In this document: in pieces, positions 18,007-25,392 of the stretch
Numbering within the stretch: the first letter of the stretch is position 1
How the letters are laid out: every line of letters starts with the position of its first letter
From: Hyphomicrobium sp. CS1BSMeth3
GTDB taxonomy: Bacteria; Pseudomonadota; Alphaproteobacteria; Rhizobiales; Hyphomicrobiaceae
Length of the DNA: 64,000 nucleotides
Assembly (NCBI RefSeq): GCF_900117415.1
Contig: NZ_FPEI01000005.1
Location: 62,001 to 126,000 of the forward strand
Reading direction: 5' to 3'
The notes under the pieces: model-generated
What the model saw: only the letters and a program-made list of their open reading frames with translations
The model's database searches: none
Told to the model about the DNA's origin: nothing
Translations under genes and position numbers: made by a program

Positions 18007-18330
18007 TCAGTCGATGAGGGCGCCGCCGGCGAACGAGAAGAACGTCAGGAAGAACGACGTGGCGGCGAAGGCAATGGAAAGCCCGAACACGATCTGCAAG
18101 AGCCGGCGCAGACCGCCGCCCATGTCGCCGAACGCGAGGCTTAAGCCCGTCACGATGATGATGACGACCGCAATCACCTTGGCGACCGGCCCTTCGATTG
18201 ACTCGAGAATGCGCGTGAGCGGTGCCTCCCACGGCATGCCGGAGCCGGCGGCCATGGCGGGCGTGCATATCAATGTCGTGATAACGGAGCAGATCAGTCG
18301 CTTCGCGAACGGGACCCATGCTGGAAGCAT
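18007..18330 (-). CDS. trbC: Conjugal transfer pilin TrbC (VirB2-like)
   Basis: A 107-residue pre-pilin. The N-terminal signal region (KRLICSVITTLICTPAMA) ends at AMA, followed by GSGMPWEAPLTRILESIEGP. Two hydrophobic segments (AKVIAVVIIIVTGLSLAFG and LLQIVFGLSIAFAATSFFLTFF) are those of a VirB2 pilin hairpin. I chose ATG 18330. The ORF runs on to 18495, but the extra N-terminal part is translated from the palindromic repeat (copy B) and is unlikely to be protein. The repeat therefore forms the leader of trbC within the operon. Confidence 0.88.
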   Translation of the reverse strand: MLPAWVPFAKRLICSVITTLICTPAMAAGSGMPWEAPLTRILESIEGPVAKVIAVVIIIVTGLSLAFGDMGGGLRRLLQIVFGLSIAFAATSFFLTFFSFAGGALID

Positions 18331-18350
18331 GGCTGCGATATGCCCCCGTA

Positions 18351-18464
18351 CCCGCTTGGGGGACGTGTCCCCCAAACCCCCTCCTGTTTTTGACTCATAG
18401 AAAGCGGGTGGTTCGGCGGGTGTCCCGCCGAGCGGGTTGCAGGGCGGCAGCCCTGTTGCGTAGC
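18351..18464. repeat. 114-bp palindromic repeat, copy B (between trbB and trbC)
   Basis: The second copy of the repeat at 14250-14363, in the same orientation and of the same length. CTTGGGGGACGTGTCCCCCA replaces CTTGAGGGACGTGTCCCTCA, so both arms changed together. AAACCCCCTCCT with a T run, then GGGTGGTTCGGCGGGTGTCCCGCC and a hairpin with AGGGCGGCAGCCCT follow. It lies just upstream of the trbC start codon, between trbB (stop at 18492) and trbC. Confidence 0.75.
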
Positions 18465-18491
18465 AATCCTCATATGCAGGCACGCGCATCG

Positions 18492-19496
18492 TCATGCTCC
18501 GGTTGGTCCGACGGGTCGAAGGGTGGGGGTGCCGAGTGGCTTGAGCTGATAGTCGCCGCTGTCATCGAGGCCGGTGAGTTCCATCAGCGCATCGAGACGG
18601 CGGTTGCTGCTGCGGCCCGCCAGGAAGGCGATGACGTCGATGGCCTCGAGGATGAGATCACGCGGGACCGTGACGACGGCCTCCTGCACGAGCTGCTCGA
18701 GGCGATAGAGGCCGGCTTCGGCGGAGTTGGCATGCACGGTGGTGATGCCGCCGGGGTGTCCGGTGTTCCAGGCTTTGAGCATGTCGAGGGCTTCCGGCCC
18801 ACGTACCTCGCCGACGATGATTCGGTCAGGGCGCAGGCGCAGTGTCGAGCGAACCAGATCGGCGAGCGAGGCGACGCCGGGCTTGGTGCGGAGCGCCACG
18901 CAGTCGGCGGCGGCGCATTTGAGCTCGCGCGTGTCTTCGAGAATGAGAACGCGCTCGTCGCAATCGGCGACCTCGGCGAGCAGTGCGTTGACGAGCGTGG
19001 TTTTGCCGGAAGATGTCCCACCGACAACGAGGATGTTGCGGCGCTCGCGGACGGCGATCGCCAAGGCACCTGCCTGCAAGGGAGACATGATGCGGGCCGC
19101 CACGTAGTCGGCGAGCCGGTAGACAACGTCGGCCGGCTTGCGGACAGAAAAGCACGGCGCCATGGCGACGGGCGGCATGATGCCTTCGAATCGCTCACCG
19201 GTCTCGGGCAGTTCCGCCGAGACGATCGGCGCGCCGGCATGCACTTCGCGGTGCACGTGGGCGGCGACGAGGCGGATGATGCGCTCGACCTCGGCACTGC
19301 CGATGCGTTCGCCGCTGTCCTGGCGGCCGACGCTGGCGCGATCGATCCACAACCGTCCGTCTGGGTTGACCATCACCTCGATCACGGTCGGGTCGGTCAA
19401 GGCGGCGGCGATTGCCGGACCAAAGGCCGTGCGCAGCATCTGGCGGCGGCGGCCTTGCGCCTCCTGGCTTGCGTGTATCGACAAGAGGTCAGCCAT
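18492..19496 (-). CDS. trbB: Conjugal transfer ATPase TrbB (VirB11-like)
   Basis: A 334-residue hexameric VirB11 ATPase. The N-terminal domain has the family signature IEVMVNPDGRLWIDR (about 38-52). The ATPase domain has Walker A VVGGTSSGKTTLVNALLAE (about 155-173), an Asp box ILEDTRELKC, Walker B-type LRPDRIIVGEVRGPEALDML, and a His box TGHPGGITTVHANSAEA. It acts at the cytoplasmic base of the channel in pilus assembly and substrate transfer. ATG 19496 overlaps the upstream gene by eight bases. The longer frame to 19673 is that gene in another frame. Confidence 0.94.
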   Translation of the reverse strand: MADLLSIHASQEAQGRRRQMLRTAFGPAIAAALTDPTVIEVMVNPDGRLWIDRASVGRQDSGERIGSAEVERIIRLVAAHVHREVHAGAPIVSAELPETGERFEGIMPPVAMAPCFSVRKPADVVYRLADYVAARIMSPLQAGALAIAVRERRNILVVGGTSSGKTTLVNALLAEVADCDERVLILEDTRELKCAAADCVALRTKPGVASLADLVRSTLRLRPDRIIVGEVRGPEALDMLKAWNTGHPGGITTVHANSAEAGLYRLEQLVQEAVVTVPRDLILEAIDVIAFLAGRSSNRRLDALMELTGLDDSGDYQLKPLGTPTLRPVGPTGA

Positions 19497-20028
19497 GGTC
19501 GGTGTCCTTCTTGGGTTCCTCGGTTCCAGAAGCCACCTCGCGATGCGCACCATTCCCGCTTCCGGCTGCTCGCCCACGCAATGGCGCGTCGTCCGCGGTG
19601 GTGGCGAAGAGATCGGGATTGTTGCTGGCGATTGTTTCGAGCACCTCGGAGACGAGGCGATGATCGGTGGCAAGACGGCGGCCGACCTGGGCGACGAACA
19701 CCTGGAAGCGTTCCCGCCCTAGAAGGCGGGCCGGCTCCTGCTCGCTTTGCGGCAATGGCGGCGTGATCGTCAGGAAGTAACGGACGAATAGCGCCAGGGT
19801 CTCGGTGACGATCGCGACATCGCGATTGACGATGCCGACGACCTTGTGCAGCTCGTCAAGGCGCCGGACGAGGACCTCTTCTGCGCCGGGCACCCTCTGC
19901 GGCTCGAGGCTCAGCCTCAGTGCTTCTTCCAGCATGGCCGACTTCGAGCCGTGCCGCTGCTGCGCAACAAGATCGAACTTGCTGGCGAGCGGGCGCGAGA
20001 TGTAGAGCGCGTAGCGTTTCTTGGCCAT
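19489..20028 (-). CDS. CopG/ribbon-helix-helix-like conjugal transfer protein
   Basis: A 179-residue protein beginning MAKKRYALYISRPLASKFDLVAQ. The short basic beta strand followed by helices and SKSAMLEEALRLSLE resembles a ribbon-helix-helix DNA-binding domain. A helical middle region (VGIVNRDVAIVTETLALFVRY) and a polar tail follow. It sits between traG and trbB in this and many related ICEs. Its ATG overlaps the traG stop by one base and its end overlaps trbB. It may regulate the trb operon or act at the relaxosome; the sequence does not decide. Confidence 0.75.
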   Translation of the reverse strand: MAKKRYALYISRPLASKFDLVAQQRHGSKSAMLEEALRLSLEPQRVPGAEEVLVRRLDELHKVVGIVNRDVAIVTETLALFVRYFLTITPPLPQSEQEPARLLGRERFQVFVAQVGRRLATDHRLVSEVLETIASNNPDLFATTADDAPLRGRAAGSGNGAHREVASGTEEPKKDTDHG

Positions 20029-22013
20029 CAGACCCGCACGCCTCCCGGAAATTGAACGATGGTGTCGTCATCGTCGCCGAGTGACGGGCCAACATCGGTT
20101 TGCGGCGCAGCTTTCACCTCGGTGGCGAGATCGGCGAACAAGGGCAGGTCGCTTATCTGAGTGGACTTGGTCTTGGTGCGCGCGATCTGCCGGGTGCGCG
20201 GCGGATCTTCCTCGCCCGTCACCATATCCGACCACGGCTTGTCGAGTTTCGGATGCGTGGCCCGCGCTTCACTCGGCCAGTCGCGGGCACGGATTGGGGG
20301 CGTGTCCGCATAGCCGCCTGATGCGAGCGTCGGCGGCGGCAGGCGGCGCGCGAGGAAATTGCGGTCGGCATAGTATTGGAGCTTCTGCCCACGGATCGGC
20401 GCGACGCCGGATACGAGGACCAGTCCCTCATCCGCGGGCAGTTGCAGGATCTCGCCCGGCGTCAGCAGCGGCCGTGCCGTCTCCTGCTCCGACACGGTGA
20501 CGTGCGACAGCCAGGCGGCGAGACGCCGGCCGGAGAGGTTCTTCTGTGCGCGCAGCTCCGTCGCGGTGCCAAGCGCATCTGAGAGTCGCCGGGCTGTGCG
20601 CTCGTCGTTGGGCGCGAAGGCAACGCGGACGTGGCAGTTGTCGAGAATGGCATGATTGGGACCATACGCCTTGTCGATCTGGTGTAGCGACTGCGCGACG
20701 AGGAAGGCGCGCACGCCATAGCCGGCAAGGAAAGCGAGCGAGGACTCGAAGAAATCGAGCCGGCCGAGCGCGGGAAACTCGTCGAGCATCAGAAGGAGAC
20801 GGCGCTCGTTCGCGGCACCTTCTGGTAGAGCCTCGGTCAGGCGGCGACCGATCTGGTTCAGGATCAGGCGCACAAGCGGCCGCGTGCGGGAGATGTCGGA
20901 CGGCGGCACGACGAGGTAGAGCGAGACCGGTCGCTCGGCCCGCATGAGATCGGCAATCGACCAGTCAGAGGCGCAAGTCGTCGCGGCGATGATGGGATCG
21001 CGGTAGAGCCCGAGCAGGCTCATAGCGGTCGAGACCACGCCGGAGCGCTCGTTGTCGGTCTTATTCATGAGCTCACGGGCGACAGATGCGACGACGGGAT
21101 GCACGACTGGAGTCGTATCCGTGCCCAGGTGGTTGGTCGTCAGCATGATCGAAAGCGTGCGCCCGATCGAACGCGCGGGATCAGCCAGGAACGTCGCGAC
21201 GCGGGCGAGCGTCTTCTCTTGCTCGGCGTAGAGAACGTGCAGGATGGTGCCGACCAGCAGCGCGTGCGCGGTCTTTTCCCAGTGGTCGCGTTGCTCGCGC
21301 GCACCTTCCGGATCAACGAGGATGTCGGCGATGTTCTGCACATCGCGCACCTCCATCGCTCCCTTGCGCACCTCGAGCAGCGGGTTGAAGCGCGCCGACA
21401 AGGGATTGGTCGGATCGAACAGCAGGCAATGAGAGAAGCGCGAGCGCCAGCCGGCAGTGAGCGTCCAGTTCTCGCCCTTGATGTCGTGGATGACGGCGGA
21501 GTGGGGCCAGGTCAGAAGTGTCGGCACGACGAGGCCGACGCCTTTGCCGGAGCGTGTCGGCGCCACGGCGATAACGTGCTCGGGGCCGTCGTGGCGCAGG
21601 TACTGGCCATCCCAGAGGCCAAGCACGATGCCCTTTTCACTGAGCAGCCCCGCGTTGCGCACATCATTCCCGTCCGCCCAGCGGGCCGAGCCATAGGTTG
21701 TTATCGTGTTCTTACGGCTGGCCCGCCGGGCGGCTCCCCCAACAGCGACGGCGCCGCCGGCAATCCCCCCGAGGGCGGCAACGGCACCGGCGCGTGCGAA
21801 GACGTCGGGCGCCTGGCTGTCGAAGGCCAGCCACCAGACGAAGAGCTTCCATGGCGCGTAGAGTTTGATACCGAAGAGCTCGCACCATGCTGCGCCGAGC
21901 GCCGGCTGAGATCCAAGCATCGCAGCTGCCCACTGCGTGGCAACAACGAGCGATGTCGTGATGAGCGCGGTAGCGATGAGACCTTGAATGATCGCAGAGC
22001 GTAGCGAGAGCAT
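20028..22013 (-). CDS. traG: Type IV coupling protein TraG (VirD4-like)
   Basis: A 661-residue coupling ATPase that brings the relaxosome to the secretion channel. The N-terminal membrane region holds spans near 8-32 and 75-95. The TraG/VirD4 core follows, with TYGSARWAD, Walker A APTRSGKGVGLVVPTLL (about 151), GENWTLTAGWR, LLMLDEFPALGRLDF as Walker B, and FLVAQSLHQIDKAYG. The acidic C-terminal tail may bind the relaxase. I use ATG 22013, with AAAGG upstream, rather than the TTG at 22049. It is the first gene of the leftward transfer operon. Confidence 0.94.
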   Translation of the reverse strand: MLSLRSAIIQGLIATALITTSLVVATQWAAAMLGSQPALGAAWCELFGIKLYAPWKLFVWWLAFDSQAPDVFARAGAVAALGGIAGGAVAVGGAARRASRKNTITTYGSARWADGNDVRNAGLLSEKGIVLGLWDGQYLRHDGPEHVIAVAPTRSGKGVGLVVPTLLTWPHSAVIHDIKGENWTLTAGWRSRFSHCLLFDPTNPLSARFNPLLEVRKGAMEVRDVQNIADILVDPEGAREQRDHWEKTAHALLVGTILHVLYAEQEKTLARVATFLADPARSIGRTLSIMLTTNHLGTDTTPVVHPVVASVARELMNKTDNERSGVVSTAMSLLGLYRDPIIAATTCASDWSIADLMRAERPVSLYLVVPPSDISRTRPLVRLILNQIGRRLTEALPEGAANERRLLLMLDEFPALGRLDFFESSLAFLAGYGVRAFLVAQSLHQIDKAYGPNHAILDNCHVRVAFAPNDERTARRLSDALGTATELRAQKNLSGRRLAAWLSHVTVSEQETARPLLTPGEILQLPADEGLVLVSGVAPIRGQKLQYYADRNFLARRLPPPTLASGGYADTPPIRARDWPSEARATHPKLDKPWSDMVTGEEDPPRTRQIARTKTKSTQISDLPLFADLATEVKAAPQTDVGPSLGDDDDTIVQFPGGVRV

Positions 22014-22256
22014 GATCGGCGAGCCTTTCGGACGGAATGATCGTCGCAACGAAAGGGTCGCAAGAGAGCGTGCGGTTATTCAATCTACTAAATCGCGCAC
22101 GATTGTTGGGAAGCATGAAAGGTCATGAAGGTATTGCGGCCGAATGTCGGCACAGCTGCTTGCGCTTTGGTCTCGGCGACGCGCAACAGCGCGCGTCCAG
22201 CGGAGCTGGAATTGCTCCGATGACATTCATCGATGATGTCGAGAGTGAAGCGGCGC

Positions 22257-23183
22257 CTATGCGCCGCCGCGGTCGCGGTAGTCGCACAGCGGAATGCCGC
22301 GCACCCTCGCCTTATCGGCGAGGTTGTCCGTCACGCCAGAGCCTGGGAACACGACGACTCCAATCGGCATGGCATCGAGAAGCTGATCATTGCGCTTGAA
22401 GGGCGCTGCCTTCGCATGTCTCGTCCAATCGGGCTTGAAGACGATCTGTGTCACCTTGCGACTATCCGCCCAGCAGGCGGCGATCTTTTCGGCGCCGCGC
22501 GGCGCACCGCCGTGGAGCAGCACCATGTCCGGGTGCTTGGCGTGGACCTTGTCGAGGACTGCCCAGATGCCATGATGATCGTTGCAATCGACGCCACCGG
22601 CGAAGGCTATCCTGGTGCCCTTCGGGAGCAGCATCTCGGCATCGGCACGGCGTCGTGCATTGATGAACTCGCGGCTGTCGATCATCGCGGCGGTCATCGT
22701 CGTCCGGTTGACCATCGATCCCGAACGGGGCCGCCATCCCGATCCGGTATGGATGCTGAACAGATCGGCCGCGCCATCGCGCATGAATTCCATGCTGTTG
22801 CGACGCTCGATCAGCGTCAGACCTTCGCCGATGAGGCGCTCAAGCTCGATGGACCGGACTTCAGATCCGTCCTGCTCGCGCTGGCTTTTACGCTGCGCGG
22901 TCTCGTTCCTGTCCAGCTCCTGCTCAATGCGATCGATCCGTCGGTGGAAGACATTGACGATTGACCACAGCATCGCCACTAGGTCGGGTTCCAGGCGAGT
23001 ATCCGACAAGGTCGCGACCAATGCATCGAAGACGTCGGCGAGAGCACCCTGGAGTTTCCCCGGCTCGGGCAACGGACGCGGATCGGCCTCATCGTCGAAG
23101 GGGCGATGAGCGTAGAGTGCGAGCTCTTCGAGCAGATGGGCCGTCGGTGATGGCGTAGCGTCAGTGGTGTGATCGTAGGTCAT
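22257..23183 (-). CDS. DUF2493 (SLOG-fold) protein
   Basis: A 308-residue protein. The N-terminal half is acidic and helical (HLLEELALYAHRPFDDEADPR). The C-terminal half is DUF2493, a YspA/cpYpsA-type SLOG domain with a Rossmann-like fold: IAFAGGVDCNDHHGIWAVLD, MVLLHGGAPRGAEKIAACWA (the GG-AxRGAE nucleotide-binding loop) and MPIGVVVFPGSG. SLOG proteins bind nucleotide-like ligands; the ligand here is unknown. Such genes are standard in the backbone of alphaproteobacterial ICEs, often near the Toprim protein. The gene is leftward, 243 bases upstream of traG. Confidence 0.85.
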   Translation of the reverse strand: MTYDHTTDATPSPTAHLLEELALYAHRPFDDEADPRPLPEPGKLQGALADVFDALVATLSDTRLEPDLVAMLWSIVNVFHRRIDRIEQELDRNETAQRKSQREQDGSEVRSIELERLIGEGLTLIERRNSMEFMRDGAADLFSIHTGSGWRPRSGSMVNRTTMTAAMIDSREFINARRRADAEMLLPKGTRIAFAGGVDCNDHHGIWAVLDKVHAKHPDMVLLHGGAPRGAEKIAACWADSRKVTQIVFKPDWTRHAKAAPFKRNDQLLDAMPIGVVVFPGSGVTDNLADKARVRGIPLCDYRDRGGA

Positions 23184-23837
23184 GGAACACGTCTCCTCAG
23201 CGAGGCCGCGCCCATCGCGGCCTTCCGGCGACGGATCAGCCGGGACCGGTCGGGGCCAGCACCCAAGGGCGAAGCCCGCCGGGCCGCAGCGCAGCGGAGG
23301 AGGGCAAGCGCGGCCTCCGGCCGCGCACCGCCCTTGCGGCCCCGGCCGGTTCTGGCCCGATCGCCTCTTAGGAAGGCCGGGTGCGGCCCGTCAGCGTGGA
23401 GTCGGTCCGTGCCGCTCGACCACGGACGGCGCAAATCACAACCGGCCGGATGGCTCTGCGAGAAGGAAGCGCTGAACGTCGGTCGGATAGAATTGCGGAC
23501 CTGCAATTGCGCGCAGCTCATGGAGCCCGAAGATGACGTGATCTTCGTTGACGTCGCCGATGGCCGTAACGGGTCGACATAGACCATCGGCCCAATGTCC
23601 GCCAAAGGCGTTAATTTCGTCGCGCCTTCGGACGTCCGTTTCGGGCCCGCCGTGGCTCTACGTCATTGCCGCTGTAAGCGTACCTTCTGTCCGAAAACTG
23701 GTAACACGCAGACGTGCGGCAGTTTATGAAGTCGTGCAGGCGCCCAATTCGTAACTCACATGGACCCCGATAAGCGCTGACGAACTTTCGCAGCCTCAGA
23801 TAGATTGCATTGAAGAGATTCGCCCATTGGGACCGGC
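23184..23837. other. Mostly non-coding gap upstream of the ABC-3C operon
   Basis: Between the DUF2493 gene and the ABC-3C operon. The first 250 bases are extremely GC-rich with many short inverted segments and frames open only because of composition. The middle holds the Toprim remnant (23436-23600). The last 200 bases drop to a more AT-balanced composition and presumably contain the ABC-3C promoter, though no clear consensus was picked out. Confidence 0.5.
23436..23600 (-). pseudogene. C-terminal remnant of a second Toprim/DUF7146-type gene
   Basis: The minus strand reads GDVNEDHVIFGLHELRAIAG, then PQFYPTDVQRFLLAEPSGRL and stop. This aligns without gaps to the last 40 or so residues of the intact Toprim gene at 28037-29080 (GDFNEDLVAFGLDDLRALVR, then PQVTPDDVERFLLAAPR and stop). 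Upstream the frame loses similarity and then meets a stop, and no start codon with the rest of the protein exists. It is therefore a truncated paralogue. The left boundary is the stop codon; the right boundary is approximate. Confidence 0.65.
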
Positions 23838-24905
23838 ATGAATACTCCAATCCCGCCTCTGTCGATTGAGCAGGCTGCCAATGGTCTGCCGGTGCTGCCC
23901 ATCAAGCGCGTGCGGCTCATGACCGACAAGGAATTCGAAAAGCTCGTTGAAGCATGGGCCGAGAGCTTAAAAGGGCGCTACGTCTCAGTGGCGCATTTCG
24001 GAGGTGCCGGCGACAAAGGCGTTGATGTTGCAGGGTTTTGCGATGCCAAAGGCTTCAAGGGCGCCTGGGAAGGCTTCCAGTGTAAGCATCGCGACCACCC
24101 GCTCTATCCGACCGACATCTATGCCGATATCGGCAAGCTGATCTGGTTCATCGCAAAAGGCGACTATGTAGCGCCACGCCTCTACGGCATCGTCGGAAGC
24201 CAGGATATCGGCACCTCGCTCTCGCAGCTTCTCCATGATCCGGCAGCCCTCAAGCAGCAGATCGAAAAGAACTGGGATTCACATATTGCCAATGAGATCA
24301 CCGAGACCGGCCGTGTCGAGCTCGCCGGCGGGGTGCGCGCCGTCTTCGAAGGGCTCGACTGGTCCATCTTCAAGCATCAGAAGCTCCAGCATGTTCTCGA
24401 CGCGCTGAAAGGCACTGCCTTCTACATCGCGACATTCGGCGGTGGTCTGCCACCGCGACCGGACCCATCATCAACTCCCGCCGACGTCCAGCCACATGAA
24501 ATCGTGTACGTAGAAAAGCTGCGTCAGGCTTACGCTTTACACACGGGCATCCCTATGCCCGACGTTGCCGCCATCGGCATGCACAGGCGCATGGGTAGGC
24601 ACTTCGAGCGCCAACGCCGCGCGTTCTATTGTGCGGAGGGCCTGAGGGAGTTCTCCAAAGACACCGTTCCGGCGGGCACGTTCGAGGCGCTCCAGGAGGA
24701 TATCCTCTGCGGCGTTCAGCCTGTCGCTGATGGAGAACATGAGACGGCCTTCATTCGCGTCAATCAGGTGGTGAGCCAGGCCGTGCAGCTGCCGCTGAAC
24801 TCCAACCCTCTGGCCAGCGTTGCCAGCACGCTCGACCGGCACGGCGTATGCCATCAGCTCTCCAACGACGACAAGCTTCGCTGGGAGCCCGAACCCGATG
24901 CTTGA
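23838..24905 (+). CDS. ABC-three-component (ABC-3C) system effector with PD-(D/E)xK-like nuclease domain
   Basis: The 355-residue protein starts with a region resembling a restriction-endonuclease-fold nuclease. FGGAGDKGVDVAGF (Asp near 63) is followed by WEGFQCKHRDH (Gln81-x-Lys83), the D ... QxK pattern common in PD-(D/E)xK enzymes that act on DNA. The C-terminal region (DVQPHEIVYVEKLRQAYALHT to the end) is the helical domain typical of the first component of ABC-3C systems. The gene is first in an operon with a middle component and an SMC-like ATPase, each overlapping the next. By analogy it is the toxic effector released by the ATPase sensor. That role is inferred. Confidence 0.75.
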   Translation: MNTPIPPLSIEQAANGLPVLPIKRVRLMTDKEFEKLVEAWAESLKGRYVSVAHFGGAGDKGVDVAGFCDAKGFKGAWEGFQCKHRDHPLYPTDIYADIGKLIWFIAKGDYVAPRLYGIVGSQDIGTSLSQLLHDPAALKQQIEKNWDSHIANEITETGRVELAGGVRAVFEGLDWSIFKHQKLQHVLDALKGTAFYIATFGGGLPPRPDPSSTPADVQPHEIVYVEKLRQAYALHTGIPMPDVAAIGMHRRMGRHFERQRRAFYCAEGLREFSKDTVPAGTFEALQEDILCGVQPVADGEHETAFIRVNQVVSQAVQLPLNSNPLASVASTLDRHGVCHQLSNDDKLRWEPEPDA

Positions 24906-25392
24906 GCGGACGCATCTCTTCAATACCTCCATGGAGGCCGGACTGCGGTCCCTGTGCCTACTCGTGGCCGTATTCCCAAACAGCCTACGCACCGGGCAAC
25001 TGGTCGCGCTCGATCACATCCTCGTCCACAGCCGCGACTTCGATCCTGAAGCACCTGACAGCCTTCACCCGGCCTCGCCGTACCGACGCGCCGAGCCTAT
25101 TGTCCGGCGCGCACTGGTAAACCGGGGCGTCGATCTCATGGTCTCGCGGGGACTGATGAACCGATTGCCCGGAAAGGATGGGTTTGCCTACGCAGCATCG
25201 GAGGAGGCGTCATCGTTTTTAGCGGCGCTACAATCCTCATACTGGATCGACCTGCTTGACCGTACCCGATGGGCTGCCGGCCGTTTTGGCCAGCTCCCCG
25301 AGGAGGATCTCGTCGGTCTGATCCGCACCCGCGTGGATGACTGGGTCGCAGAATTCTCAAATGTCGAGCTGCCCCCTCCGGAGGCTTCGTGA
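24898..25392 (+). CDS. ABC-three-component system middle component
   Basis: A 164-residue protein starting MLERTHLFNTSMEAGLRSLC. It contains QLVALDHILVHSRDF and a helical C-terminal half (FLAALQSSYWIDLLDRTRWA). It matches the small helical middle component (MC2-like) that links effector and ATPase in ABC-3C systems. ATG 24898 overlaps the end of the effector gene by eight bases, and its stop overlaps the GTG of the ATPase gene, so all three are translationally coupled. Confidence 0.78.
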   Translation: MLERTHLFNTSMEAGLRSLCLLVAVFPNSLRTGQLVALDHILVHSRDFDPEAPDSLHPASPYRRAEPIVRRALVNRGVDLMVSRGLMNRLPGKDGFAYAASEEASSFLAALQSSYWIDLLDRTRWAAGRFGQLPEEDLVGLIRTRVDDWVAEFSNVELPPPEAS

